DNA of 64,000 nt from Actinomycetota bacterium (GCA_016201065.1 JACQDL010000064.1:23121-87120), one strand, 5' to 3'. Counted from the stretch's first letter, positions 1 to 10,025 are shown. Made by a program: numbers and translations. Notes: generated by a model from the letters alone, not told the origin.

Positions 1-1234
1 CGATGAAGAGGGTAAGCCCGCCCCAGACCCCGCCCAGACCGAGCCCGGCGGCGTAGGCGAGCAGGGTCGCCGGGATGAACCCGAGCACCCCGGCACCGAC
101 GGTGAGGGTGCGCAGGAACGCCGCGTCCCCGGCGCCGATGAGCACACCGTCGAGGGCGAAGACCACGCCGGCCAGCGGCTGCATCGCGGCGAACCACGGC
201 CAGGCCAGCCCGACCTGGGCGAGCACCCCCGGGTCGGTGGTGAACAACCCGGGCACGACGGAGCCGCCGGCCAGCAGGACCGCCCCGAACACCGTCCCCG
301 CCAGCGCGCCATACCCGGCAACCCGCCAGGCGACCCGGCTCGCCGTCCGGGCGTCACCGCCACCCAGCGCGCCACCGACCAGGGCCTGCGCCGCGATCGC
401 GAAGGAGTCCAGCACCAGCGCCAGGAACATCCACAGTTGCAGGGCGATCTGGTGCGCGGCCACCTGGGCGGTGCCCATCCGGGCGGCAACCCCGGCCGCG
501 ACGAGGAAGCACGCCTGCAACCCCAGCGAGCGGACCACGAGGTCGCGGCCGAGCGTGAGCTGGCGACGGATCACCACCAGGTCGAGCCGGGTGGTCACCC
601 GCTCGGCCCGCAGCGCCCGGACGAACATCGCCGCCCCGAGCGCCTGGGCGACGACGTTGGCCACCGCGGAGCCGGTCAGCCCGAGCTGCGCGCCGTAGAC
701 CAACACCGGGTTGAGCACCGCCGACACCACGTTGGCACCGATCACGAACCGCAGCGGCCGGCGGGTGTCCTGGACGCCCCGCATCCAGCCGTTACCGGCC
801 ACGGCGAGCAGGATGAACGGCGCGCCGAGCACGGCGATCCGCAACCACTGCTCGGCGCCGGCCTGCACCGGCCCGGCGGCACCGGCCAGCAACCGGGTCA
901 CCGGCCCAGCGAAGGCCTCGCCGAGCATGACGACCAGCACGCCGATGCCGGCCGCCAGCCATGACGCCTGGACCCCTTCGGCGACGGCATCCGCCCGCCG
1001 GCCGGCGCCGTACCAGCGGGCCGCCCGGCTGGTCGTGCCGTAGGCGAGGAAGTTGAGCTGGGCCGTGACCTGGGACAGCAGCACGCCGCCGATGCCGAGC
1101 GCGGCCAGCGGCACGGCACCGAGGTGCCCGACCACGGCCGTGTCGACCAGCACGTACAGCGGCTCCGCGGCCAGCACCCCCAGCGCCGAGCCGGCGAGCG
1201 CGAACACCCCGCGGTGCCGGACCTCCCCGGTCAC
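1..1234 (-). CDS. dinF: MATE family efflux transporter (DinF-like), 3' end cut by window edge
   Basis: Multidrug/toxin antiporter of the MATE superfamily in the cytoplasmic membrane, expected to export cationic compounds using a cation gradient. About 411 residues are visible and the C-terminus lies beyond base 1. The start is GTG at 1234, overlapping the TGA of the DHH gene as GTGA, so the two are translationally coupled. Visible hallmarks are the N-terminal segment LYVLVDTAVVGHLG, later ARMGTAQVAAHQIALQLW, and a string of hydrophobic segments separated by short loops, as in DinF proteins. The gene sits last in the rimP-to-nrnA operon, the same place as dinF in mycobacteria. The substrate cannot be told from sequence. 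Confidence 0.9.
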   Translation of the reverse strand, partial: MTGEVRHRGVFALAGSALGVLAAEPLYVLVDTAVVGHLGAVPLAALGIGGVLLSQVTAQLNFLAYGTTSRAARWYGAGRRADAVAEGVQASWLAAGIGVLVVMLGEAFAGPVTRLLAGAAGPVQAGAEQWLRIAVLGAPFILLAVAGNGWMRGVQDTRRPLRFVIGANVVSAVLNPVLVYGAQLGLTGSAVANVVAQALGAAMFVRALRAERVTTRLDLVVIRRQLTLGRDLVVRSLGLQACFLVAAGVAARMGTAQVAAHQIALQLWMFLALVLDSFAIAAQALVGGALGGGDARTASRVAWRVAGYGALAGTVFGAVLLAGGSVVPGLFTTDPGVLAQVGLAWPWFAAMQPLAGVVFALDGVLIGAGDAAFLRTLTVGAGVLGFIPATLLAYAAGLGLGGVWGGLTLFI

Positions 1235-2271
1235 GGCGTGATGCGTGGCGCCGCCGTCAGCACGGCCCGGACCCGCTCGATCGCCACCGTCCGGTCCCCC
1301 TCGACCGTGAAGCCGGCCGCCAACCGGTGCCCGCCGCCGCCCGCTGCCAGGCAGGCCGCCCCCACGTCGACCCGGCCACGGGAGCGGAGCGAGACGTGGC
1401 ACACCGGTCCGTAACACTTCAGCACCGCGGCCACGTCGGCCTCCCGAGCGGTGCGGAGCACGTCGATGAGGCTCTCCGCCTGGTCGGCGGCGAGGTCGAG
1501 GTCGGCCAGGTCGGCGGCGCTGACCCAGCTCCAGACCAGGCCGAGGCCACCGGCCTCGGCCGGCTCGAGGCGGGCCCTGCCGAGCACCTCGGCGAGCAGC
1601 CGGTGCCACCCGAACGGGTGGCTGTCGAACAGCTCCCGGCAGACGACGGCGGACCGTACCCCGACGGCCAGCAACCGGCTGGCGAGCGCGTGCGCGGCCG
1701 GCGTCGTCCCAGCGTGCCGGAACGAGCCGGAGTCGGCGGCCAGCGCCGCGTACAGGCAGGTCGCGATGGGGACGTCGAGATCGACGCCGAGCCGGCGGAT
1801 GAGCTCCTCGACCACCACCGCGGTGGCGACCGCCTGCCGGTCGATGAGGTGAATGGTGCCGAACCCGGTGTTCGTCGCGTGGTGGTCGGCGACCACGACG
1901 ACGCCGGCGGTGGCGACCCGGCCGGCCAGCTCGCCCAGACGCGCGGCACTGCCGGCGTCGAAGGTCACCAGCAGGCCGGGCGCGGCCGGCACCTGGGACG
2001 GCGGCACCAGCAACTCGAGGCCCGGCAGGAAGCGCAGCGACTCCGGCACGACGAACGGCTCGGGAAAGGACGCCAGCACCCGCGATCCCCGCTGCCGCAG
2101 CGCCAGCCCGAAAGCCAGCATGCTGCCCAGCGCGTCGCCGTCGGGGTTCAGGTGGCAAACGAGCACGACCTCGTCGTGGGACCGCACGGCCGCCTCCGCC
2201 GCGGCCCAGTCCAGCTCCGGGCCGAGCAGACCGCTGGGGGCACCCGCGGCCGCCCCACCGGCGACCGTCAC
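1231..2271 (-). CDS. DHH family phosphoesterase (NrnA-like oligoribonuclease / pAp phosphatase)
   Basis: A 346-residue cytosolic DHH/DHHA1 phosphoesterase. Members degrade short oligoribonucleotides or c-di-AMP breakdown products and dephosphorylate 3',5'-pAp. The N-terminal DHH domain shows [12 protein letters not shown] near residue 40 (metal-binding DxD) and [14 protein letters not shown] near residue 125, the DHH signature. A glycine-rich C-terminal motif [13 protein letters not shown] is the DHHA1 substrate-binding element. Length is normal for the NrnA group. The GTG start at 2271 overlaps the rbfA stop by four bases. The role is inferred from family and position; pAp, nanoRNA and pApA are all possible substrates. 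Confidence 0.9.
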   Translation of the reverse strand: MTVAGGAAAGAPSGLLGPELDWAAAEAAVRSHDEVVLVCHLNPDGDALGSMLAFGLALRQRGSRVLASFPEPFVVPESLRFLPGLELLVPPSQVPAAPGLLVTFDAGSAARLGELAGRVATAGVVVVADHHATNTGFGTIHLIDRQAVATAVVVEELIRRLGVDLDVPIATCLYAALAADSGSFRHAGTTPAAHALASRLLAVGVRSAVVCRELFDSHPFGWHRLLAEVLGRARLEPAEAGGLGLVWSWVSAADLADLDLAADQAESLIDVLRTAREADVAAVLKCYGPVCHVSLRSRGRVDVGAACLAAGGGGHRLAAGFTVEGDRTVAIERVRAVLTAAPRITP

Positions 2272-2759
2272 CGGCGACGGTCCTCGGCAGCCGGCGGCCG
2301 CGCTGGCACGCCAACCTCGGCCTGCTCCGCCTCGGCCCGCTCCGCCTCGACCCGGTACGGATCGGGGTCACCGGCGTAGTGCGCCCCCTCCCGGACCCGG
2401 GCCAGGTCGGCGTCGGCCGCCCGGGCCTCCTCGATCAGCTCCGCGATGTGCGCGACGTTCTCCTGCACCCGGTCGGCCACGAAGGCCAACGTGGGCGTGT
2501 ACCGCACACCGGTCTGCCGGCCGACCTCTGAACGGAGCACTCCGCGGGCGCTCTCCAGCGCGGCTGCCGACTCCGCGTGTGCGGCATCGTCGCCGTAGAC
2601 GGTGTAGAAGATCGTCGCCTCGCGCAGGTCGGGGGTGACCCGGGAGTCGATGATGGTCACCATGCCCAGCCGCGGATCCTTGACCCGCTGCTCCAGGGTG
2701 GTCGCCACGATCTCTCGTATCCGGACCGCCAGCCGGCGTGCCCGTGCGAGGTCGGTCAT
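2268..2759 (-). CDS. rbfA: Ribosome-binding factor A (RbfA)
   Basis: A KH-fold protein that binds the immature 30S subunit and aids 16S rRNA 5'-end maturation. The ATG at 2759 ([18 protein letters not shown]) is preferred because GGGAG lies about 11 bases upstream and the protein then begins where the family does; ATG at 2777 and GTG at 2795 would add 6 or 12 residues. Conserved segments include [11 protein letters not shown] and [10 protein letters not shown]. The last 30 residues are an acidic, Ala/Glu-rich tail ending in arginines and look disordered. It follows the DUF503 gene across a GC hairpin and is coupled by GTGA to the DHH gene. Confidence 0.93.
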   Translation of the reverse strand: MTDLARARRLAVRIREIVATTLEQRVKDPRLGMVTIIDSRVTPDLREATIFYTVYGDDAAHAESAAALESARGVLRSEVGRQTGVRYTPTLAFVADRVQENVAHIAELIEEARAADADLARVREGAHYAGDPDPYRVEAERAEAEQAEVGVPARPPAAEDRRR

Positions 2760-2783
2760 CGCTGTCGTCACTCCCATCACGTC

Positions 2784-2810
2784 GCCGCGGGGCACATCAT
2801 GCCCCGCGGC
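2784..2810 (-). repeat. GC-rich perfect inverted repeat between DUF503 gene and rbfA
   Basis: An 11-base stem (2784-2794 with 2800-2810) closes a 5-base loop, with CCGCGGGG-type arms. It lies in the 54 bases between the DUF503 stop and the rbfA ATG at 2759. There is no following U-run. A sister element lies at 3129-3151. It could act as an mRNA stability or processing hairpin that sets infB versus rbfA levels, or as a small dispersed repeat. Confidence 0.7.
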
Positions 2811-2813
2811 GGA

Positions 2814-3110
2814 TCACTCGTCGTCGCCGGCCCGCAGCCAGCGCCGGGCTGAGAGCAGCGTGAACTCCGGCCGGCCGGCGACCAGCCGCTCACACCGATC
2901 AAGGACCTCGGTGATGTGGGCGGCATCGCCGGCCACCACCGCGACCGCAACCTCGGCGCGCCGATGCAGGTCGGCGGCGCCGACCTCGGCGACGGACACC
3001 GCGAAGTCGCGGCGGAGGTCGGCCAGCAACGGCTTGACCAGCCCCCGCTTCTCCTTCAGCGAGTGCACGTCGCCGAGGAGCAGGTCAACGACCAGCGTCC
3101 CGGTGAACAC
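2814..3110 (-). CDS. DUF503 family protein
   Basis: A 98-residue small cytosolic protein of unknown function, found next to infB/rbfA in many Gram-positive bacteria. It reads FTGTLVVDLLLGDVHSLKEK then RGLVKPLLADLRRDFAVSVA, the family signature. A GTG at 3110 is chosen because AGAGG sits 5-6 bases upstream; the GTG at 3116 overlaps that ribosome-binding site. The gene is flanked on both sides by near-identical GC hairpins, so its mRNA level may be set separately from its neighbours. No catalytic residues are evident. Confidence 0.9.
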   Translation of the reverse strand: MFTGTLVVDLLLGDVHSLKEKRGLVKPLLADLRRDFAVSVAEVGAADLHRRAEVAVAVVAGDAAHITEVLDRCERLVAGRPEFTLLSARRWLRAGDDE

Positions 3111-3128
3111 GCTCACCTCTCGCGGGAG

Positions 3129-3151
3129 GCCGCGGGCGTCATGCCCGCGGC
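3129..3151 (-). repeat. GC-rich perfect inverted repeat at the infB 3' end
   Basis: A 9-base stem (3129-3137 with 3143-3151) closes a 5-base loop. It overlaps the infB stop codon (3139-3141) and precedes the DUF503 start. Its arms resemble those of the hairpin at 2784-2810, so the DUF503 gene is bracketed by two related hairpins. With no U-run it is more likely a processing or stability element than a classical terminator. Confidence 0.7.
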
Positions 3152-6102
3152 TTCTCACGCATCTCGAAGGTCTCGATGACGTCACCGATCTTGATGTCGT
3201 TGTAGCTGACACCAACACCGCACTCGAACCCCTCGCGTACCTCGGTCGCGTCCTCCTTGAACCGCTTCAGCGACTCGACGGTGAGGTTCTCGGCCACGAC
3301 CGCGCCGTCGCGGACCAACCGGGCCTTGCTGTGCCGGTTGATCGTGCCGCCGCGGACGTAGGCGCCCGCGATGTTGCCGATCCGCGGGACCTTGAAGACC
3401 TCGCGGACCTCCGCGGTGCCGAGATGGACCTCCTCGTACTCCGGCTTGAGCATGCCCCTCAGGGCCGCCTCGATCTCCTCGATCGCCTGGTAGATGACCG
3501 AGTAGTAGCGGATGTCGATGCCCGCGCGGTCGGCCATCTCCCGCGCCCTGCCCTCGGGCCGGACGTTGAAGCCGATGATGATCGCGTCGGAGGCCGCCGC
3601 CAGATCGATGTTGGTCTCGGTGATCGCACCGACCCCGCGGTCGATGATCCGCAGCGCGACCTCGTCACCGGGTACCTCGATCTTCAGCAGGGCGTGCTCC
3701 AGCGCCTCCACCGAGCCGGAGACGTCGCCCTTGAGGATCAGGTTGAGGTGTTCGGCCCGTCCCTCGGAGAGGACCTTGCCCCAGTTCTCCAGGCTGATCC
3801 GTGGACGCCGGCGGGCCAGCTCCGCGTTGCGCTCCCGAGCCTGCCGCCGCTCGGCGATCTGCCGGGCGACCCGGTCCTCCTCGACAACGAGGAAGTTGTC
3901 CCCCGCGCCGGGCACCGAGGTCAGGCCGAGCACCTGCACCGGGCGCGCCGGGCCGGCGGAGTCGATCTGCTTGCCGGCCTCGTCGTACATCGCCCGGACC
4001 CGGCCGAAGGCGTCACCGGCGACGATCGAGTCGCCGATGCGCAGGGTGCCCCGCTGGACGAGCACGCTCGCCACCGCGCCACGGCCGCGGTCGAGGTGCG
4101 CCTCGATCGCGATGCCCTCGGCCGGCTGGTCCGGGTTGGCCCGAAGGTCCAGCGCCGCGTCCGCGGTGAGCAGGATCGCCTCCAGCAGACCCTCGATGTT
4201 GATCCGGGACTTCGCCGAGATGTCCACGAACATCGTGTCACCGCCGTACTCCTCGGCGACCAGCTCGTACTCGGTGAGCTGCTGGCGGATCTTGGCGGGG
4301 TTGGCGCCCTCCTTGTCGATCTTGTTGACGGCGACGACGACCGGAACCTCGGCAGCCTTGGCGTGGTTGAGCGCCTCGACCGTCTGCGGCATCACGCCGT
4401 CATCGGCGGCGACCACCAGCACCACGATGTCGGTGGTCGACGCCCCCCGGGCCCGCATCGCGGTGAACGCCTCGTGGCCCGGGGTGTCGATGAACGTGAT
4501 GGCCCGCTTCTCGCCATCGTGGTCGACCTCCACCTGGTAGGCCCCGATGTGCTGGGTGATGCCACCGGCCTCACCCTCGGCCACCTTGGTGTGCCGGATC
4601 GCGTCCAGCAGCTTGGTCTTGCCGTGGTCGACGTGGCCCATCACGGTGACCACCGGCGGCCTGGCGACCAGGGTCTCCTCGCCGCCGGAGTCCTCGCCGA
4701 AGGTGAGGTCGAAGGACTCCAGCAGCTCCCGGTCCTCGTCCTCCGGGCTCACCACCTGGATGACGTAGCCGAGCTCGGAGCCGAGCATCTGCAACGTCTC
4801 GTCGCTGACCGACTGGGTCGCCGTCACCATCTCGCCGAGGTGGAACATGACCTGCACCAGGGACGCCGGATTTGCGTCGATCCGCTCAGCGAAGTCGGTC
4901 AGCGAGGCGCCGCGTGGCAGCCGCACCGCCGCACCGTTCCCGCGCGGAACCTGGACCCCACCGACCGACGGGGCCTGCATGTTGTCGAACTCTTGACGCC
5001 GCTGCTTCTTGCTCTTGCGGGCCCGCGCGGGTCCGCGGCCACCGGGTCGACCACCACCGAACCCAGGTCGGCCGCCACCGCCACCGCCCACGCCAGGCCG
5101 GGCGCCGAAACCGCCCCGGCCACCGCCAGCACCCGGACCGCCCGGTCCGGCTGAGGTGCCGCTCCGTCCGGCGAACCCGCCGCCTGCGCCACCGGCGCCA
5201 CCACCGGCGCCACCACCACGGAAACCGCCGCCGCCACCGGCACCACCGGGACGGCCACCACCGGCTGGGGCACCGCCCCGGAAACCCCCACCGCCAGGAC
5301 GGCCACCAGCGCCGGGCGCGGGACGTGGACCACCCGTGCCACCGGGCCGAGGTGCGGCCGAGCCGGGGCTGGGCCGCGGCGGGACCATGCCGGGATGCGG
5401 TCGCGGCCCACCCGGACGCGGCGGCATGGTGCCTGCTCCGCCGCCCGTGCGAGGTCCCGGACGCGCACCGGCGGGCCGCTGGCCAGGGCCGGGGCGGCCA
5501 GGCATCTGCGGCATCGGCGGCCTACCGCCACCGCCGGGCCGCGGCGGCATCTGCGGTGCGCCGCTGACCCCGAACGGGTTGTTCCCGGGGCGTGGCCCCG
5601 GGCGCGGCGTGCCGGGCTTCGGGGTCGCCGGACGCGGCGGTGCGAACTCCTCAGCCGGAGCGGCCGGAGCGGCCGGCTCGGCCGGCTCGGCCTGAGGCTT
5701 CGGCCGGCGAACCAGGTCGGCTGGCGACGGCCCACCACCGAGACCGGGCCGCGGGGCGTCGGTCTTCGGCGCGAGATCGGTCGGCTGGGCGACGGGTTGA
5801 GCGGGTGCCGCCACGGCCGGAGCGGGCACCGGCGCGGGGGCGCGCCGACCGGACATCGGGTCGGACCCCGTTCCCGGCCCCGGCTGCCGTGGCGGACGCG
5901 GCCGGCCACCGGGCCTGCCCTGCGCCCCGCCGTTGCCGCCACCCGAAGGGAACGCCTCCTTCAGCTTGCGCGCCACCGGAGGTTCCACCGTCGAGGAAGC
6001 ACTCTTGACGAACTCCCCCATCTCCTTGAGCTTGGCCAAGACGACCTTGCTCTCCACACCAAGCTCCTTGGCGAGCTCGTGTACGCGGGCCTTGCCTGCC
6101 AC
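3139..6102 (-). CDS. infB: Translation initiation factor IF-2
   Basis: The GTPase that brings fMet-tRNA to the 30S subunit and promotes subunit joining. It has 987 residues. The N-terminus [18 protein letters not shown] is the IF2-N helical domain. Residues roughly 55-365 are a proline/glycine/arginine-rich low-complexity region with many PRPG and GGGG runs. The G domain follows with P-loop GHVDHGKTK near residue 487, DTPGHE, and NKID near 590, then domains II-IV ending near [12 protein letters not shown]. The long disordered arm is usual in high-GC actinobacteria. It lies in the nusA-ylxR-infB operon, with 112 bases separating it from ylxR. Confidence 0.98.
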   Translation of the reverse strand: MAGKARVHELAKELGVESKVVLAKLKEMGEFVKSASSTVEPPVARKLKEAFPSGGGNGGAQGRPGGRPRPPRQPGPGTGSDPMSGRRAPAPVPAPAVAAPAQPVAQPTDLAPKTDAPRPGLGGGPSPADLVRRPKPQAEPAEPAAPAAPAEEFAPPRPATPKPGTPRPGPRPGNNPFGVSGAPQMPPRPGGGGRPPMPQMPGRPGPGQRPAGARPGPRTGGGAGTMPPRPGGPRPHPGMVPPRPSPGSAAPRPGGTGGPRPAPGAGGRPGGGGFRGGAPAGGGRPGGAGGGGGFRGGGAGGGAGGAGGGFAGRSGTSAGPGGPGAGGGRGGFGARPGVGGGGGGRPGFGGGRPGGRGPARARKSKKQRRQEFDNMQAPSVGGVQVPRGNGAAVRLPRGASLTDFAERIDANPASLVQVMFHLGEMVTATQSVSDETLQMLGSELGYVIQVVSPEDEDRELLESFDLTFGEDSGGEETLVARPPVVTVMGHVDHGKTKLLDAIRHTKVAEGEAGGITQHIGAYQVEVDHDGEKRAITFIDTPGHEAFTAMRARGASTTDIVVLVVAADDGVMPQTVEALNHAKAAEVPVVVAVNKIDKEGANPAKIRQQLTEYELVAEEYGGDTMFVDISAKSRINIEGLLEAILLTADAALDLRANPDQPAEGIAIEAHLDRGRGAVASVLVQRGTLRIGDSIVAGDAFGRVRAMYDEAGKQIDSAGPARPVQVLGLTSVPGAGDNFLVVEEDRVARQIAERRQARERNAELARRRPRISLENWGKVLSEGRAEHLNLILKGDVSGSVEALEHALLKIEVPGDEVALRIIDRGVGAITETNIDLAAASDAIIIGFNVRPEGRAREMADRAGIDIRYYSVIYQAIEEIEAALRGMLKPEYEEVHLGTAEVREVFKVPRIGNIAGAYVRGGTINRHSKARLVRDGAVVAENLTVESLKRFKEDATEVREGFECGVGVSYNDIKIGDVIETFEMREKPRA

Positions 6103-6214
6103 TGGACTCCTCGTCTGAGGCCGGCGGCTGCCCGCTCGACCTCGTCGTTACGGATGAAACGCTGTCATCGCTGGCGCTTCACGGGTTGCTCATCCGGTCG
6201 ACCTACTTCTTCGC

Positions 6215-6550
6215 TCACGCGTCCGAGCTGGTGCTCCGGCGCTGGGCCTCGTGCTCGCGACCGTACTCCGTGACGTACTCCCGCACCGCCGAAAGGTCGA
6301 CCGGCCCCGGTATCCGCAGAGCCCGGGGGATCGCCTTCCGCCGCTGCGCGAGGTCCAGGCAGAGCGGATCGCGGTGCACGGAGGCACCGCGACCAGCCAG
6401 CCGACGACGGGGGTCGGGGATGATCCTCAAGTCGGACCCACCCCGCACCGCTACGACGCGTAGCAGATCGGAGATCGTCGAACGCCGACGACACCCCACG
6501 CACGTACGAACGGGACCGTTCAGGGGGGAGGTCGAAACTCGACGAACCAT
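6215..6550 (-). CDS. ylxR: YlxR family RNA-binding protein (DUF448)
   Basis: A 111-residue basic protein of the YlxR family, proposed to bind RNA or act as a nucleoid-associated regulator. The signature RTCVGCRRR lies near residue 15, followed by DLLRVVAV and GRGASVHRDPLCLDLA. It lies eight bases after nusA and before infB, its invariant position. No Shine-Dalgarno is evident. A TAGACT hexamer (6561-6556) ends five bases before the ATG, which would fit a leaderless internal start in addition to read-through from nusA. Confidence 0.9.
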   Translation of the reverse strand: MVRRVSTSPLNGPVRTCVGCRRRSTISDLLRVVAVRGGSDLRIIPDPRRRLAGRGASVHRDPLCLDLAQRRKAIPRALRIPGPVDLSAVREYVTEYGREHEAQRRSTSSDA

Positions 6551-6555
6551 CGATC

Positions 6556-6561
6556 AGTCTA
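6556..6561 (-). promoter_or_regulatory. Candidate -10 box of an internal, leaderless ylxR-infB promoter
   Basis: TAGACT on the minus strand, with its first three bases forming the nusA TAG stop codon. The ylxR ATG begins six bases downstream of the hexamer, the spacing expected when transcription starts at the initiation codon. No good -35 is seen, so this is tentative. Confidence 0.3.
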
Positions 6562-7587
6562 CCCCGCTGGCGTTCGATCCTGTGCGGTGGAGGGTGCCGG
6601 TGCGCCGGAGTCCGGCTCCGCGTCACCACGGATGTCGATCCGCCACCCGGTGAGCCTGGCGGCGAGGCGCGCATTCTGCCCTTCCCGCCCGATCGCGAGC
6701 GAGAGCTGGTAGTCCGGCACGACCACCCGGGCGGCCTTGGCGACCGGGTCGACGACCTCGACGCTGATCACTTCGGCCGGCGACAGCGCGTTGGCGACGA
6801 ACTGCACCGGATCGTCGGCGGCATCCACAATGTCGATCTTCTCGCCGTGCAGCTCGGAGACCACATTGCGGACCCGGCCGCCCAGCGGCCCGATGCAGGC
6901 GCCCTTGGCGTTGACGTTCGGGTCGGTCGACCGGACCGCAATCTTGGAACGGTGTCCCGCCTCACGGGCAACGGCGGTGATCTGCACGGTGCCGTCGGCT
7001 ATCTCCGGGACCTCAAGGGCGAACAGCTTGCGCACCAGGTTCGGATGGGTACGGCTGATCACGACCTGCGGGCCACGGGCTCCCCTGGTGACCGACACGA
7101 CGTAGGCCTTCAGCCGGCTGCCGTGCTGGTAGGACTCACCCGGCACCTGCTCCCCGGGTGGCAGCACCGCCTCGACCTTGCCGATGTCGAGCAGCACGAT
7201 GCCGCGCTCCGCGCGGGCCCCGTGGTGCTGGATCACACCATTGACGATGTCGCCCTCGCGGCCGGAGTACTCCCCGAAGGTCGCCTCGTTCTCGGCATCC
7301 CGCAGCCGCTGCAGGATGACCTGCCGCGCGGTCATCGCCGCGATCCGACCGAAGTCGTGCGGAGTGTCGTCGTACTCCCGGAGCACCTCGCCGCCCGCGC
7401 CCAGCTCGGCCGCCCAGACCGTGACCTTCCCCGTCTTCCGGTCGATCTCCACGCGGGCGTGCGTCTGCGCGCCTCCGGTGTGCCGGTAGGCGGTCAGCAG
7501 GGCGGTCTCGATCGCCTCGACGACGGTCTCGAACGACACCTCCTTCTCACGCTCGATGGCGCGCAGTGCCGCGATGTCGACGTTCAT
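6559..7587 (-). CDS. nusA: Transcription termination/antitermination protein NusA
   Basis: An RNA polymerase-associated factor that modulates pausing, termination and rRNA antitermination. At 342 residues it has the short actinobacterial form: an N-terminal RNAP-binding domain ([20 protein letters not shown]), an S1 domain around [12 protein letters not shown], then two KH domains ([20 protein letters not shown] and [20 protein letters not shown]). The C-terminal acidic repeats of enterobacterial NusA are absent. Its ATG overlaps the rimP stop as ATGA, and ylxR follows within eight bases. Confidence 0.97.
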   Translation of the reverse strand: MNVDIAALRAIEREKEVSFETVVEAIETALLTAYRHTGGAQTHARVEIDRKTGKVTVWAAELGAGGEVLREYDDTPHDFGRIAAMTARQVILQRLRDAENEATFGEYSGREGDIVNGVIQHHGARAERGIVLLDIGKVEAVLPPGEQVPGESYQHGSRLKAYVVSVTRGARGPQVVISRTHPNLVRKLFALEVPEIADGTVQITAVAREAGHRSKIAVRSTDPNVNAKGACIGPLGGRVRNVVSELHGEKIDIVDAADDPVQFVANALSPAEVISVEVVDPVAKAARVVVPDYQLSLAIGREGQNARLAARLTGWRIDIRGDAEPDSGAPAPSTAQDRTPAG

Positions 7588-8081
7588 GGCTGCTCATCCT
7601 CCTCCGACGCACCGCCTGGCCGCGTGAACTCCACCTGCACGGTGCCCGGCCCGAGCCTGGCGTGCTCGATCTCATGGGTGGCACCGTCGATGTCGAGCAC
7701 GACACACCGGTCGTCCGCCCGCAGCACCCGCCCCTCGACCGAGCCGAGCTCGGCAACCGTCACCCGGGCCCGCCGCCCCGCCGCGCGCCGCCAGTGCCGC
7801 GGCTCGGTCAGCGGACGGTCCACCCCTGGTGAGGTCACCTCCAGCAGGTATGGCACCGAGCCGAGCAGCCCCTCGTGCTCGTCGAGGACCCGGGAGATGG
7901 CACGGCTGATCTCGGCCACCGCGTCCAGGGACACGCCGTTGTCGCCGTCCACCACGATCCGGACCAGGCTCCGGCGGCCCGCCCGGCTGACCGTGACGGC
8001 ATCAAGGTCGTACCCGGCGGCGGTCACCACGGGGTGGAGCAGCGCAGCAAGATCGCCTCGCTGGTGGGTTCCAGCCGTCAT
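7584..8081 (-). CDS. rimP: Ribosome maturation factor RimP
   Basis: A cytosolic factor needed for assembly of the 30S head. It has 165 residues from ATG 8081, chosen for the GAGGGGA ribosome-binding site just upstream. Typical segments are [20 protein letters not shown] and [18 protein letters not shown], followed by the Sm-like C-terminal domain. It is the first gene of the nusA-infB operon, so the operon promoter should lie in 8082-8253, shared with the divergent lipoprotein gene. Confidence 0.95.
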   Translation of the reverse strand: MTAGTHQRGDLAALLHPVVTAAGYDLDAVTVSRAGRRSLVRIVVDGDNGVSLDAVAEISRAISRVLDEHEGLLGSVPYLLEVTSPGVDRPLTEPRHWRRAAGRRARVTVAELGSVEGRVLRADDRCVVLDIDGATHEIEHARLGPGTVQVEFTRPGGASEEDEQP

Positions 8082-8253
8082 CGAGTCCCCTCGCCTGGTC
8101 GCTGTGGAGTTGTCATCGCTCCGCGGAGGGCACCCGCCCGCCGACCGGCCGGCCGGACCCGCGGCGGCGCTGCCCACGGCGAGGGTAGCCGGTCCGACGC
8201 GCGGATACGACGCACGGGCCGACGAGCCACCATCTGACAGGATGGGCAGCGCC

Positions 8254-8856
8254 ATGCCAGCTCTGACACCGACCCGACCGCGCCGGCTGTCTCGCCGCGT
8301 GGCGCTGGTCGCGCTGGCCGCCGGCGTGGGCCTGGTGGTCACCGGCTGCGGTTCCGGTGCGGCGGGCGGCACCCCCCACCCGACCCCGCTCCCGGACCCG
8401 CTGCTCCCCGATCTGGAGGACGAGCGGCGGCTGCTGGCCGCCTACGAGGCCACGATGGCGGCATTCCCGTCCCTCGTGGATCGGCTCGCCCCGCTGAGGA
8501 CCAACCACGCCGCGCATGTGGCGGCCCTGGCACGCGCGATCGGCGTACCGCGGGGGGCTCGCCCGTCATCGATCGAGGCGACGATGGCGACGCCCGGCCC
8601 GGACCTGCCGATCCGCCCCGATACGAGCGGTGCGACCGGCCCTCCCGGTACGACCGGCCCTCCCGGTCCCGGTCCCGGTCCGGCCACCGGCATCGCAGGC
8701 ACGCCGGAGTCCGCCGTGGCCGCGCTGCGGCAGCAGGAGCGGGACGCGATGGCCGCCCGCACCGAGTCAGCGGTTCGCGCCGCCGGCCCGCGCGCGGCGC
8801 TGCTCGCCAGCATCTCGGCCGGCTCGGCGTGTCACGAGGCGGTGCTGGGGTGGTGA
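8254..8856 (+). CDS. Lipoprotein with a ferritin-like helical segment
   Basis: A 200-residue exported protein. After a basic stretch RPRRLSRR come a hydrophobic core and the lipobox VTGC, so it should be lipidated and held on the outer face of the membrane. The mature part begins with a Pro-rich linker, then a helical region DERRLLAAYEATMAAF and RTNHAAHVAALARA that resembles ferritin-like folds, then a collagen-like GPPG linker and a final helix. The ATG at 8254 is used; ATG 8242 is possible. Its stop overlaps the next start as GTGA. Mycobacteria keep a similar pair beside rimP. Metal binding is not proven. Confidence 0.75.
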   Translation: MPALTPTRPRRLSRRVALVALAAGVGLVVTGCGSGAAGGTPHPTPLPDPLLPDLEDERRLLAAYEATMAAFPSLVDRLAPLRTNHAAHVAALARAIGVPRGARPSSIEATMATPGPDLPIRPDTSGATGPPGTTGPPGPGPGPATGIAGTPESAVAALRQQERDAMAARTESAVRAAGPRAALLASISAGSACHEAVLGW

Positions 8857-9287
8857 GCAACCCAGACCCGCTCGACGCGCTCCAGCGCACGCTTGCCGCC
8901 GAGCATGCCGCCGTGTGGGGGTACGGCATGGTCGGTGCCGTGCTCGTCGGCCAGCAGCGGGCTGCGGCCCGTGCCGCCGATACCGCGCACCGGGACCAGC
9001 GTGACCTGCTCGCCGACCTCGTGCGGGCCCGGGGCGCCCGGCCCCGCACCGCGGAACCGGCGTACGAGGTGCCATTTCCGGTCCGGTCGGCTGCCGACGG
9101 GGAACTGCTGGCCGGGCAGCTCGAAGACCGCACCGCCGCGGCGTGGCACTACCTGGTCGGTGCCGCCGACACCGCCGACCTCCGGCGTACCGCGGTCGCC
9201 GGTTTGACCGCCGCTGCGGTCCGAGCCACCCGATGGCGCTGGATCGTCACACCGGACAACCCGACCGTGCCCTTCCCGGGCCAGTAG
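8853..9287 (+). CDS. Ferritin-like DUF4439 domain protein
   Basis: A 144-residue, mostly helical cytosolic protein. It starts LDALQRTLAAEHAAVWGYGM and continues with HRDQRDLLADLVRARGARP, the pattern of ferritin-like DUF4439 proteins in which Glu and His could bind metal. The GTG start at 8853 overlaps the stop of the lipoprotein gene, implying coupled synthesis of a membrane-anchored and a soluble ferritin-like partner. The pair is conserved beside rimP in actinobacteria, but the function is unknown. It ends 18 bases from the convergent HAD gene. Confidence 0.8.
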   Translation: MSNPDPLDALQRTLAAEHAAVWGYGMVGAVLVGQQRAAARAADTAHRDQRDLLADLVRARGARPRTAEPAYEVPFPVRSAADGELLAGQLEDRTAAAWHYLVGAADTADLRRTAVAGLTAAAVRATRWRWIVTPDNPTVPFPGQ

Positions 9288-9305
9288 ACGCGCGGCGGGC
9301 GGCCG

Positions 9306-10025
9306 TCAGGGAGCCACCCGCCAGCTGTCGACAAGGCCGAGCAACTCCGACAGCCGGGGCACCACCGCATCCGGAACGCCCTGGGTATGGCCACGCTCAC
9401 TGGCCGGAATCGCGCTGTGCGGGACATGGACGGCCCGCATTCCCACCGATCGCGCGCCGTGGACGTCTTCGAACAGCCGATCGCCGACGAAGACGACGCG
9501 GCCTGGCTCCACGACGTCCACCGCAGCCAGTGCCGCCCGGAACGCCTCGGGGTGCGGCTTGGCCCACGGGATCTCGCTGGAGTAGACCGCACCATCGATC
9601 AGCTCCAGCAGGCCATCCCGCTGGAGCACCCGCTCGTGCTCGGTCCGGGGCCACAGCGTGTTGGACAGCACGCCGATCCGGATCCCACGGGATCGCAGGG
9701 CCCGGAAGAGCGGCAGCACAGCGGGATCGGAGTGGGTGTACGGCTCCCAGAACGCGAACAGCTCGGGCAACGCCCTCTCGGTGAGCACGTCCGGCCCGAC
9801 GGTGAGCTCGGCGAGCGTGAACACCTCGTCCACGGTCGCACTCGCGTGATCCGTGCGGACCCGGGCCCACAGCGCCGCCTCGGCTGCGAGCAGCCGCTCG
9901 GCCACGTCCTCGGCCCGGTCCGGGTCGAGAACCCGGGCGACCGCGCGCCAGCACGCCCGGATGTCCACCGTGTGCCAAGGCGTCAGGGTGCCACCCCAGT
10001 CGAAGATCACCGCATCAACGCCCAT
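9306..10025 (-). CDS. HAD family hydrolase
   Basis: A 239-residue haloacid dehalogenase-superfamily phosphatase/hydrolase, cytosolic. Motif I is VIFDWGGTLTPWH (nucleophile Asp in DWGGT), motif II VLSNT, motif III the Lys in WAKPHPEAF, and motif IV VFVGDRLFEDVHGA. A helical cap follows motif I, so it is a subclass I member. ATG 10025 gives the normal HAD N-terminus. It follows the GNAT gene after 88 bases that hold a 17-base-period repeat. The substrate is unknown; phosphoglycolate or sugar phosphates are possible. Confidence 0.87.
   Translation of the reverse strand: MGVDAVIFDWGGTLTPWHTVDIRACWRAVARVLDPDRAEDVAERLLAAEAALWARVRTDHASATVDEVFTLAELTVGPDVLTERALPELFAFWEPYTHSDPAVLPLFRALRSRGIRIGVLSNTLWPRTEHERVLQRDGLLELIDGAVYSSEIPWAKPHPEAFRAALAAVDVVEPGRVVFVGDRLFEDVHGARSVGMRAVHVPHSAIPASERGHTQGVPDAVVPRLSELLGLVDSWRVAP

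Noticed and set aside
2635..5154. Long open frame of 839 codons on the plus strand
   Set aside because: It is opposite rbfA, the DUF503 gene and infB, which have clear motifs. Long antisense frames are expected at this GC content.
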